Below are positions 1 to 5,756 of a stretch of 7,693 bases of DNA, one piece after another. Position numbers and translations under genes: made by a program. Each line of letters opens with the position of its first letter. Position 1 is the stretch's first letter. Under the pieces are notes generated by a model, which did not search any database, was not told the origin of the DNA, and saw only the letters and a program-made list of their open reading frames with translations. This DNA comes from Pseudomonadota bacterium (GTDB lineage Bacteria; Pseudomonadota; Alphaproteobacteria; Caulobacterales; Aquidulcibacteraceae): positions 1 through 7,693 of the forward strand of contig JAEWNX010000094.1 in NCBI GenBank assembly GCA_023461135.1. The letters run 5' to 3'.

Positions 1-1041
1 CTCTTGCTCTTCGACAGCCGCACGCGCGCCGATCGCGGCCTCCCGCGCCGCGTTCGCCGCATCGCGCAGACGCTCCAGCGCCACAGCGGCTTCGCGCTCG
101 ACGCTCGCCGCTTCGCCGCGGATGAGATCGGCCGCGCGCTGGGCGTCGTCGATGGCGCGGATGGTGGTGTCACGCACCGCGCCGGCGGTGGAATTGGCCG
201 CGAGCGTTGCAGCGTCGGCCGATTGGCGCGCTGCATCCGTGAGGCTGGTCGCCTTCGCCAGCACGTCGAGCGCGTTGGACAGCGCAGATTCAAGCCGCAG
301 CGCAGAATCCGCGCTCGCTTGCGCCGCCCCGGTCAAATGCTGTGTGCGGTCCGTGATCAGCGCAGCCGCCGCGCCGAACGAGGTGAGCCGATGGTCGAGC
401 GCCTGATCCGCCGCGCGCACTTCCGCTTCGGCCACGCGCGCCGCTTGCGAAATCTGCTCGGTGTGCCGCGAAATGGAATCGCCGATCGTCTGCGCGCGGT
501 TGGTGAGTTCGTGCGAGATGCGCAGCAGCTCCTCGCGCTCGCGCTCCATGCCGGTGATCATCTGATTGGCGCCGGCCTTGGCCTGGTCGCTCATGTTCTC
601 GACCGCCGCCGCCTGCCGCGCGATCTGGCCTTGCACTTCGGCAATGCGCGCCAGCGTCTGTTCGAGCGCGTGATCGAGCGTGGTGATTTCGCCGCGCACG
701 CTCATCGCCAAACGGCGCGCCGCATCCTCGGCGCTGCGCTCGGGATTGAGCAGACGGTCGGCAGCGTCGGCCAAACGCCGCGCTTCCGAGCGCGCGCGCG
801 CGCTGTCGCGCGCCGCCAATCCGGAAAAGATGGCCATCAACGCCGGGAGAAGTGCGCCCGCTGCGATGGCGCCCAGTTCAAACGCGCTCAAGGTCCGAAG
901 GTTATCGACGCCGATCAACGCGACGGCCGCCGCGAGACTTCCGGCGATCCAGAGCACGCCCACGGCAAGCGCCAATGTGAAAATCAGCCCGCCGGGCTCG
1001 CCGGCGCGTGGGGCGTCAGGTCTCGTCTCAGGCGAAGTCAT
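1..1041 (-). CDS. TipN-like membrane-anchored coiled-coil polarity protein (C-terminus outside window)
   Basis: This minus-strand frame is open from ATG (1041-1039) to the window edge, giving 347 residues without a stop, so the C-terminus is missing. A short hydrophilic N-terminus is followed by two hydrophobic helices (about residues 18-44 and 55-76). After that comes a long Ala/Glu/Arg/Gln-rich region with almost no proline (about residues 80-347) that reads as continuous coiled coil, including GMEREREELL and GDSISRHTEQI. Two N-terminal transmembrane segments followed by a very long coiled coil is the architecture of Caulobacter TipN, a new-pole marker that helps place the flagellum and orient the cell axis; the wording of the segment after TM2 also feels TipN-like. 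TipN is near 890 residues, so well over half may lie outside. A GGGA about 8 nt before the ATG is a weak ribosome site. Alternatives are another coiled-coil membrane protein or an MCP-like protein, but no HAMP domain or chemoreceptor hairpin is visible. Confidence 0.72.
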   Translation of the reverse strand, partial: MTSPETRPDAPRAGEPGGLIFTLALAVGVLWIAGSLAAAVALIGVDNLRTLSAFELGAIAAGALLPALMAIFSGLAARDSARARSEARRLADAADRLLNPERSAEDAARRLAMSVRGEITTLDHALEQTLARIAEVQGQIARQAAAVENMSDQAKAGANQMITGMEREREELLRISHELTNRAQTIGDSISRHTEQISQAARVAEAEVRAADQALDHRLTSFGAAAALITDRTQHLTGAAQASADSALRLESALSNALDVLAKATSLTDAARQSADAATLAANSTAGAVRDTTIRAIDDAQRAADLIRGEAASVEREAAVALERLRDAANAAREAAIGARAAVEEQE

Positions 1042-1117
1042 GGCGTGCGTCCCGCGAAGCGGTGCGCGCCGCAGCAAAAGCGCGCCCGTTCACGCGCCAA
1101 CCGAAACGCAACAAGTT

Positions 1118-1140
1118 GGACGTTTCAAGGGCGAACGTCC
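1118..1140 (-). terminator. Terminator-like hairpin after the small minus-strand ORF
   Basis: GGACGTT (1118-1124) and AACGTCC (1134-1140) form a perfect 7-bp stem with a 9-nt loop. Read on the minus strand, the stem is followed by a T-rich but interrupted stretch (AACTTGTTGCGTTT). It lies between the stop of the 46-residue ORF and the start of the TipN-like gene, where it could end the first transcript. A shorter CCGCA-AGC-TGCGG hairpin sits at 1152-1164, and CCAGCG-TCTAA-CGCTGG (1170-1186) surrounds the small ORF's stop codon. None has a clean U tract, so an operator or attenuator role remains possible. Confidence 0.3.
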
Positions 1141-1176
1141 GCAGCGGCGTACCGCAAGCTGCGGATTGCCCAGCGT

Positions 1177-1317
1177 CTAACGCTGGCTATCGGGCTGGCA
1201 AGCCTCGCCCGTGCAACTCGGCGCATCATTGGTGCGCGTGGTCTCCATCGTGACGCCGACCCACGCCAGCGCCGCAGCAATCAGGAAATCACGTACTGCG
1301 ATCAGAATCGCCAACAT
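1177..1317 (-). CDS. Small single-pass membrane protein, 46 aa, unknown function
   Basis: A short frame runs from ATG (1317-1315) to TAG (1179-1177). It starts just downstream of an AGAGGG ribosome site (3-nt gap), with a second GAGG a few bases further up. The product opens with a hydrophobic helix (residues 1-22, MLAILIAVRDFLIAAALAWV) and continues with a polar, Thr/Asp-rich tail holding two cysteines five residues apart (SCTGEAC, C35 and C40). The likely topology is one membrane helix with an exposed tail. Support comes from the ribosome site, the sensible helix-plus-tail layout and a hairpin at the stop; against it are the small size and no family I can name. It is divergent from the CCGLP protein gene (168-bp gap) and 135 bp upstream of the TipN-like gene, same strand. 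The paired cysteines could bind metal or form a disulfide; this is speculation. Confidence 0.55.
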   Translation of the reverse strand: MLAILIAVRDFLIAAALAWVGVTMETTRTNDAPSCTGEACQPDSQR

Positions 1318-1333
1318 TGCCCTCTACCTCAAT

Positions 1334-1343
1334 GCAGCGCTGC
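1334..1343. repeat. 10-bp palindrome upstream of the small ORF
   Basis: GCAGCGCTGC is a perfect 10-bp palindrome whose near edge lies 16 bp upstream of the ATG of the 46-residue ORF, next to its ribosome site. It could be an operator or an mRNA hairpin, but short GC-rich palindromes are frequent by chance in a genome of this composition. Confidence 0.2.
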
Positions 1344-1444
1344 GTACATGCGCTTGGACGTGCGTGGCTACAAGCTTTCGCCGCTGCGGCGTGCGCCGAA
1401 TGATGAAGCACGTGCTACAGATGTCTCGCTGAAGGCGTCCGGAT

Positions 1445-1458
1445 GCGGTCTTGACCGC
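1445..1458. promoter_or_regulatory. Inverted repeat overlapping a possible -35 box
   Basis: GCGGTC-TT-GACCGC is a perfect inverted repeat with 6-bp arms and a 2-bp spacer. Its right half contains TTGACC (1451-1456), the best -35 candidate for the gene starting at 1486. A repressor bound here would block that promoter. Its centre lies 42.5 bp from the centre of the second palindrome at 1487-1501, close to four helical turns. The protein that binds is not known; the TetR product encoded nearby is one candidate. Confidence 0.4.
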
Positions 1459-1478
1459 TTCAAGGACCACGCTACGTT
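1451..1478 (+). promoter_or_regulatory. Candidate sigma-70-type promoter for the CCGLP gene
   Basis: TTGACC (1451-1456) and TACGTT (1473-1478) are separated by 16 bp. The -35 matches the consensus in five of six positions, while the -10 is weak (three of six). Transcription would begin about 7 bp after the -10, at or next to the A of the ATG at 1486, which would make the message leaderless. No Shine-Dalgarno stands at a proper distance from that ATG, which agrees with this reading. Confidence 0.35.
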
Positions 1479-1485
1479 GCGCGTG

Positions 1486-1830
1486 ATGTTACAACGTAAC
1501 AGCCCCAACCGAGCACACCTCGCACACGCCGCCGTTGTCGGCATGCACGCGATCTGCTGCGGTCTGCCGGCCTTGGCCATGCTCGCCGCGGCGCTCTCAG
1601 GGGCCGCCTCGTCGGCAACGCTACTACCTGATTCCTTTGAGCAATTTCACCGTCTGCTGCACGGCTACGAGATGTGGATCCTGGGCCTGTCGGCCGCCTT
1701 GGTCACGCTCGGGGCCTGGCTCGAAATGCGGGCCCGGCGCGGCCATGCGCAGGGCTTCCCCTGGCTGTTCGCCTTCTCGGTGCTGTGCTTCGCCATCAAT
1801 GCCGGCGTGATCCTGGCGCACCGCGCCTAG
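1486..1830 (+). CDS. Small polytopic membrane protein with HxxCCGLP motif (possible metal handling)
   Basis: The product is 114 residues with three predicted membrane helices (about 13-42, 64-80 and 92-111). The first helix carries H21-x-x-C24-C25-G-L-P28, preceded by H11 and H14; H55 and H59 follow in the loop. A vicinal Cys pair and a proline inside the first helix recall MerT/MerC-type mercury transporters, but the rest does not clearly match, so the resemblance may be only local. I read it as an uncharacterised membrane protein that may bind or move a soft or transition metal. The start is uncertain. ATG 1486 has no ribosome site at normal spacing and fits a leaderless message. In-frame TTG 1477 and GTG 1483 are alternatives, with AAGGA at 1462-1466 suitably placed for TTG 1477; M20 (ATG 1543) is less likely because it would drop H11 and H14. 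The same frame stays open upstream to position 4, but that part is antisense to other genes. The stop overlaps the stop of the convergent tetR gene. Confidence 0.8.
   Translation: MLQRNSPNRAHLAHAAVVGMHAICCGLPALAMLAAALSGAASSATLLPDSFEQFHRLLHGYEMWILGLSAALVTLGAWLEMRARRGHAQGFPWLFAFSVLCFAINAGVILAHRA
1487..1501. promoter_or_regulatory. Zur-box-like palindrome overlapping the start codon
   Basis: TGTTAC-AAC-GTAACA is a perfect inverted repeat with 6-bp arms and a 3-bp spacer. It has the layout of the proteobacterial Zur operator core (TGTTAT-ANT-ATAACA), with C/G replacing T/A at the inner position of each arm. It begins at the second base of the ATG at 1486 and, if the proposed promoter is right, lies over the transcription start, a standard repressing position. 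The encoded protein is rich in His and has a Cys pair, which fits control by a metal sensor. The site could instead serve another regulator. Confidence 0.42.
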
Positions 1831-2414
1831 CGTTTCGGTTTCAGAATGTGCAGGGCCAGGGTCCGGTAGCGCCGAATGGCCTCGCCGCTGGGCCCGCGCC
1901 GCAGGGCAATGCCCTCGAGCGCCGCCATTAAGATTTCGGCAGCTTCCTCGGGGCAGAGCACGGGATGGATGGTGCCGTTGCGCGCTGCTTTCTCGATCGC
2001 GGCGGCCACCCGCCCGACAGCGATGCGGTCCCGCTGCTGCAACGCCCTCGCGAGCAGGGGATCGCGCGCCGCTTCGGCCCAAATATCGGCGAGCAGCGCG
2101 GCGTCGCCGTCCTGCTCGAACGTCTCAAAAAACGCGCGCGCCATCTCGGCGAGGCCATCCACCAGGCCTTCGGCGCTGGCCAGCCGGTCCAGCATCGCTT
2201 CCGCTTCGGCCCGCGCGTCGAGCGCGATGGCGGCGACGACGTCGGCCTTGGAGTCGAAATAGCGGTAAAGCGCCCCAGGACTGATCCGGGCCTCCGCGCA
2301 AATCTCCTCGATCGTCGTCTGGCGAAAGCCGCGTTCGCGGAAACAGCCGCGCGCCGCCTCCAAAATCTGGGCGCGGCGGCGCTGGGGCAGGGCGGGGTCG
2401 GCCAGGCGAGGCAT
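1827..2414 (-). CDS. TetR/AcrR-family transcriptional repressor
   Basis: The product has 195 residues, the usual size for the family. Residues 11-60 form the N-terminal DNA-binding domain: a first helix (RRRAQILEAARGCFRERGF), then the helix-turn-helix TTIEEICAEARISPGALYRYF and the typical DSKADVV that starts helix 4. The rest is an all-helical ligand-binding and dimer region with no recognisable ligand signature. These proteins are ligand-released dimeric repressors, often acting on their own gene and a neighbour. I chose ATG 2414 because the domain begins right after it and longer versions would run into the divergent kinase gene. AAGG stands only two bases before it, so translation may be weak or leaderless. 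The gene converges on the CCGLP gene, sharing a CTAG at the stops, and is divergent from the kinase gene, whose 103-bp gap holds a 16-bp palindrome. That makes self-control and control of the kinase the first guess. Confidence 0.92.
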   Translation of the reverse strand: MPRLADPALPQRRRAQILEAARGCFRERGFRQTTIEEICAEARISPGALYRYFDSKADVVAAIALDARAEAEAMLDRLASAEGLVDGLAEMARAFFETFEQDGDAALLADIWAEAARDPLLARALQQRDRIAVGRVAAAIEKAARNGTIHPVLCPEEAAEILMAALEGIALRRGPSGEAIRRYRTLALHILKPKR

Positions 2415-2451
2415 CGCCTTGAGACTACGGGCCGATTCTGACGATTGGTTT

Positions 2452-2467
2452 AGGGTTAATTCACCCT
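2452..2467. promoter_or_regulatory. Candidate TetR operator in the tetR/kinase divergent gap
   Basis: AGGGTTAATTCACCCT is a 16-bp palindrome, symmetric at 14 of 16 positions with AATT at its centre. It lies 38 bp upstream of the tetR start and 51 bp upstream of the kinase start, the only clear dyad in this gap. Size and position fit a TetR-family operator. No convincing -35/-10 pair was found for either gene, and the ATTAACC it contains is at best a half-site for CtrA, not a full TTAA-N7-TTAA. Confidence 0.45.
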
Positions 2468-2517
2468 GCCCTGGCAGCGTCCCGAGACGTCGACACCTTT
2501 GCCGGGGCTCCAAGCGC

Positions 2518-5247
2518 ATGATCAAACCGCCATCGGCGCTCGCCAACGCGGCCGAGACCCGCCGGCGCGAGATGCCGGCCTCCGTGGCCCTCATCATCCT
2601 GACGGGGGGCATCGCCGCCGCCATCATGGGCGGGTCCGGCCCCGTGGCTTGGGCGGCGATCATGTCGCTGCTGTTGATCTTCGACACCGAACTCTATCGC
2701 CGGCTGGACCGCGCCGACGTCCGCATCGAAGGGGCCACGATGGCGGGCATCGCCGCATGGTCGTTCGCAAGTTCGGCCTTCTATGCGGTGCTGCCCATCG
2801 CGCTGTGGCTCAGCGGTCAGGCGCCGGGCGCGGCCGCAGCGATGGTGCTCTGGGTTGCTGGCGTGGTGCGCCATTTCAGCAAAGGCCAATCCGGCGCGTT
2901 GCCGATCGCGCTCGCGGGCGCCGCGCCGCCGGCGCTCTCCCTGGTGGTGGCGCCGCTGTTGATGGCGGGCATGAGCCAACATCCTGACTGGGACCTCGCT
3001 ATCATCGCCGCGATCGGCGGACTTGCGCTGATGGCCTACGTCACGGCCGCGCGTCTCAGCGCGGTCGACGCCGAACACGCGCTTCGCAAGGCGCAGCGCA
3101 GCGAGGACCTTCAGCACACGCTCGCGCATCTGCTGCTGAACTTCGACACCACCGCGGTCGTGCTGCTCGACATGCAGGGCAGGGTGATCGCCGTCAGCAA
3201 GAGCGTGCTGGACAATCTGCAGCGTGACGATGTGTACGGCCTCAAGTTCGAGGACATCGTGCCGTTGCCGCAAGAGCGGTGGCGCGATGCATTCACGCGC
3301 GCGCTCAATGGCGAATGGGTGCGCCATAGCGAAGAAGAAATCACTCTACCCGGCGGCCGCGCCTGGTTCGATTGGGAGACGCGGCCCTGGCGCGGCGAGG
3401 ATGGGCAAATTCACGGCGTGTACGCGGCGGGGCGCGACATCACTTCGCTGGTCGCCGCGCGTTCCGTAGCGGCGCGCACCGAAAACATGCTGCGTATGGC
3501 GCTCGAAGTGAGCGGCAGCGTGGTGTGGGACGTCGATTACAAGACCAAGAGCATCACGTGGCACGGTGACGAGAGCATTCTAGGCGTCGGGTTCACGTTC
3601 GAAGAGTTCGACAACAGCACAACCAAAGTGATCCACGCGGATGATCGCCTGGCCATACGGCAGTACTTCCTTGATGTCGCGGGCGGCTCGTCAGGCTGCG
3701 TCGAGCACCGCATCCTCAAGGAAGACGGAACGGTCACGTGGGTCCAGACCTGGGCGCGGCGCGTGCTTGGACGCTCGGGAGGCCTGCGCAAGTTCATCAT
3801 GCTCTCGCGCGACATCACCGAGCGCAAACGCCAGGAGGCGGCCTTCATCGCCTCCATGCAGCGCGCGGAGGCGGCCTTGCGCGCCAAACGTGCGCTGTTT
3901 CAAGACATCGACCGCATGGCGCCCGAACAGCGCGAGGCCAGCATCGATCAGTCCGACGTCAGCGTCGCCGACATGTACGATCATCTCGCCGGGCTCATGG
4001 AAGAAATGAACGCGCGTGACGGCGTGCTTGCCGACACGCTGGCCTCGCTGCGCGCGGCGCGGGAGGCCGCGGAAGCCGCGAGCATTTCCAAGTCTCAATT
4101 CTTGGCGTCCATGAGCCATGAATTGCGCACGCCGCTCAACGCAATCATAGGCTATTCGGAAATCCTGCTCGAAGAGGCCGAAGCCGACGCGCGCGAGACC
4201 GACATCGCCGACATCCATCGCGTGCTGACCGCGGCGCGTCAGTTGCTGCACCTGATCAACGACATTCTCGATCTCTCCAAGATCGAAGCCGGGCGCATGG
4301 AGGTCACGGCGTCTGACTTCGGCGTCGCGGCCATGATCGAAGAAGCCGTTGCCACCGTTCGGCCGACCATCGAGAAGAACGGCAACACGCTGAAGCTCAC
4401 CCTGGATGAGGGCCTGGGCGATGCGCATTCCGATCCTTTCAAGCTCAACCAGTGTCTCCTCAATCTGCTCGCGAACGCTGCGAAGTTCACGAGCCAAGGT
4501 GAGATCGCCGTGCATGCGCGCCGCCGCACGGGAAAGGACGGCGACCGGATCGAGATCGATGTCAGCGACACCGGCATCGGCATGACCGACGACCAGGTCG
4601 CGCGGCTCTTCAATGCATTCACGCAAGCCGAAGCCTCAACCGCGCGCCGCTTCGGCGGGACGGGGCTCGGGCTCGCCATCACACGGCGCATGATGGAGAT
4701 GCTGGGCGGCGAAGTCTCGGTCGTCAGCACGCATGGAAAGGGCTCAACCTTCACGCTGCGCTTGCCTGCTTATCTGGCGTCCGCGCCTGCGCAGGATCGC
4801 ATCGATTCAGCGATGGCGACGGGTCAGGGCATGGATCGCATCGTGCTCCTGATCGACGACGAAGAGAGCGCGCGCGATCTAACAACGCGTGCACTGTCGC
4901 GTCTTGGCTTTCATGTGCGCACCGCATCGACGGCGCGCGATGGCGTTGCGATGGCGGAGAATCTCGATCCCAGTCTCATCCTGCTCGACATCAACCTGCC
5001 GGACATGAGCGGCTGGGATGTTCTGAAGCTGTTGCACGAGCACGGCGCCGGAGACATCCCCGTGATCGTTCACTCGGTGGATGACGACCGCAAGCACGCG
5101 CTGGAGGCGGGCGCTTGCGAGCACTTGCTGAAGCCGGCCGACCGTGACGTGCTTGCCGCAGCAGCATTGCGTTTCGCACGCGCGCCTGCCGTAGCGTCCA
5201 TTACCGCAACCAAATCTACAGCAATCGACAGCAAAAAGAGTGCGTGA
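2518..5247 (+). CDS. Membrane hybrid sensor histidine kinase (6 TM, PAS-PAS-HisKA-HATPase-REC)
   Basis: The protein has 909 residues. Six hydrophobic segments (about 21-38, 42-60, 73-99, 104-119, 125-150, 158-178) form a membrane sensor module of no family I can name, with short loops and so no large periplasmic domain. Two PAS domains follow (about 203-316, ending GRDITS, and 322-438, ending SRDITERKRQ), then a helical linker. The HisKA domain has H534 in SHELRTPLNAIIGYSEILL. The HATPase has N653 in NLLANAAKFT, DTGIGM (684-689), FNAFTQAE and GGTGLGL (713-719). The receiver (about 775-892) has acidic D780/D781, phospho-acceptor D824 in LLDINLPDMSG, S853 and K872. All catalytic residues are present, so an active autokinase is expected, and the receiver may accept phosphate from H534 or act as a sink. 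ATG 2518 is chosen because the upstream extension is Arg-rich, unlike the family, and nearly reaches tetR; the ribosome site is poor (GGGG at 14-17 nt). The stop overlaps the ribosome site of the next gene, indicating one operon. Confidence 0.95.
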   Translation: MIKPPSALANAAETRRREMPASVALIILTGGIAAAIMGGSGPVAWAAIMSLLLIFDTELYRRLDRADVRIEGATMAGIAAWSFASSAFYAVLPIALWLSGQAPGAAAAMVLWVAGVVRHFSKGQSGALPIALAGAAPPALSLVVAPLLMAGMSQHPDWDLAIIAAIGGLALMAYVTAARLSAVDAEHALRKAQRSEDLQHTLAHLLLNFDTTAVVLLDMQGRVIAVSKSVLDNLQRDDVYGLKFEDIVPLPQERWRDAFTRALNGEWVRHSEEEITLPGGRAWFDWETRPWRGEDGQIHGVYAAGRDITSLVAARSVAARTENMLRMALEVSGSVVWDVDYKTKSITWHGDESILGVGFTFEEFDNSTTKVIHADDRLAIRQYFLDVAGGSSGCVEHRILKEDGTVTWVQTWARRVLGRSGGLRKFIMLSRDITERKRQEAAFIASMQRAEAALRAKRALFQDIDRMAPEQREASIDQSDVSVADMYDHLAGLMEEMNARDGVLADTLASLRAAREAAEAASISKSQFLASMSHELRTPLNAIIGYSEILLEEAEADARETDIADIHRVLTAARQLLHLINDILDLSKIEAGRMEVTASDFGVAAMIEEAVATVRPTIEKNGNTLKLTLDEGLGDAHSDPFKLNQCLLNLLANAAKFTSQGEIAVHARRRTGKDGDRIEIDVSDTGIGMTDDQVARLFNAFTQAEASTARRFGGTGLGLAITRRMMEMLGGEVSVVSTHGKGSTFTLRLPAYLASAPAQDRIDSAMATGQGMDRIVLLIDDEESARDLTTRALSRLGFHVRTASTARDGVAMAENLDPSLILLDINLPDMSGWDVLKLLHEHGAGDIPVIVHSVDDDRKHALEAGACEHLLKPADRDVLAAAALRFARAPAVASITATKSTAIDSKKSA

Positions 5248-5248
5248 G
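5245..5248 (+). promoter_or_regulatory. Ribosome binding site overlapping the kinase stop
   Basis: GAGG lies six bases before ATG 5255 and overlaps the TGA of the kinase gene (5245-5247). It decides the start of the response regulator: the in-frame GTG at 5240 lacks such a site and would add five residues outside the domain. The overlap points to translational coupling of the two genes. Confidence 0.65.
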
Positions 5249-5254
5249 GCAGCA

Positions 5255-5614
5255 ATGCGCATTTTGATCGCCGAGGACCATCCCGATAATCGCGAGATGC
5301 TGACGCGGCGTCTCGAGCGGCGCGGCTATGAGGTGCATGTCGCCGAGAACGGGGCGGAAGCGGTCGAGAAGGCGAAGGCCTGTTCACCAGATCTGATCCT
5401 GATGGACATCTCGATGCCGGTAATGTCGGGCATCGAAGCCACACGCGTGCTGCGCCAGACGCCGGACGTCAGCAATGTGAAGATCGTGGCGCTCACCGCG
5501 CATGCGATGGAAAGCGCGCGCCGCGAATGCATGGAGGCGGGCTGCGACGACTTCGCCACCAAACCGGTCGATTTCGCCGGCCTTGTCGCGTTGATCGAGA
5601 AATACGCGGCTTGA
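5255..5614 (+). CDS. Single-domain (DivK/CheY-type) response regulator
   Basis: The product is 119 residues, exactly one receiver domain with no output domain. The acidic pair is E7/D8 in LIAEDHPDN, the phospho-acceptor is D51 in LILMDISMPVMSG, the switch residue is T81 in VALTAHAM, and the conserved lysine is K103 in ATKPVD, so phosphorylation should work. The closing part (GCDDFATKPVDFAGLVALIEK) is of the DivK type. Such proteins act by binding partners, for example a kinase, a c-di-GMP enzyme or an adaptor, or as a phosphate shuttle or sink. The gene begins 7 bp after the kinase stop, so the kinase is its likely phosphodonor. Residues 19-28 (RLERRGYEV and its surroundings) repeat almost exactly in the receiver of the downstream GGDEF-EAL protein. 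Calling it the divK orthologue is not warranted: in Caulobacter divK lies next to pleD, not next to a hybrid kinase. Confidence 0.94.
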   Translation: MRILIAEDHPDNREMLTRRLERRGYEVHVAENGAEAVEKAKACSPDLILMDISMPVMSGIEATRVLRQTPDVSNVKIVALTAHAMESARRECMEAGCDDFATKPVDFAGLVALIEKYAA

Positions 5615-5641
5615 CGCGCGAACGTGGTTAGCGCGCGTCAA
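5611..5641 (+). terminator. Strong hairpin at the response regulator stop
   Basis: TTGACGCGCG (5611-5620) and CGCGCGTCAA (5632-5641) make a perfect 10-bp stem with an 11-nt loop; the stop codon TGA (5612-5614) lies in the left arm. No T run follows, so this is not a classical intrinsic terminator. It could act as a partial terminator or as a 3'-end mRNA stabiliser that sets the level of the downstream GGDEF-EAL gene. Confidence 0.45.
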
Positions 5642-5756
5642 GGTTAGCCAATCACCAATCGAAAAATCGTGACCAGGTCTGCGCTTATTAGCGGGCCTTC
5701 AACCAGGCCAGAGTAAATTCGCTCGTTGGTATGGTGTGACGGGTGCAGGGGAGCGA
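5615..5756 (+). other. Gap between response regulator and GGDEF-EAL genes
   Basis: These 142 bases hold most of the hairpin above, a direct repeat GGTTAGC (5626-5632 and 5642-5648), and a small hairpin GGCCT-TCAACC-AGGCC (5694-5709). TAAATT (5714-5719) could serve as a -10, but no matching -35 stands 16-18 bp upstream. Whether the last gene has its own promoter cannot be decided from the sequence. Confidence 0.4.

Noticed and set aside
4..1485. Upstream part of the long plus-strand frame as coding sequence
   Set aside because: The translation is Arg-rich with no domain character and lies antisense to a TipN-like frame with a clear helix and coiled-coil layout.
1368..1580. 70-residue minus-strand frame opposite the CCGLP gene start
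   Set aside because: No ribosome site or structure, and it runs antisense through the promoter and the conserved HxxCCGLP region.
2451..2464. CtrA binding site (TTAA-N7-TTAA) near TTAATT in the tetR/kinase gap
   Set aside because: Only one TTAA half is present; the second half at seven bases does not exist on either strand.
2419..2517. N-terminal extension of the kinase (start at 2419)
   Set aside because: The 33 extra residues are Arg/Pro-rich with no signal or domain feature, and they would occupy the tetR regulatory gap.
2415..2687. N-terminal extension of the TetR protein (start at 2687)
   Set aside because: It would cover the divergent gap and overlap the kinase start, and the TetR fold begins right after ATG 2414.
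5240..5254. GTG 5240 as start of the response regulator
   Set aside because: ATG 5255 has GAGG at a six-base spacing and begins exactly at the first strand of the receiver.
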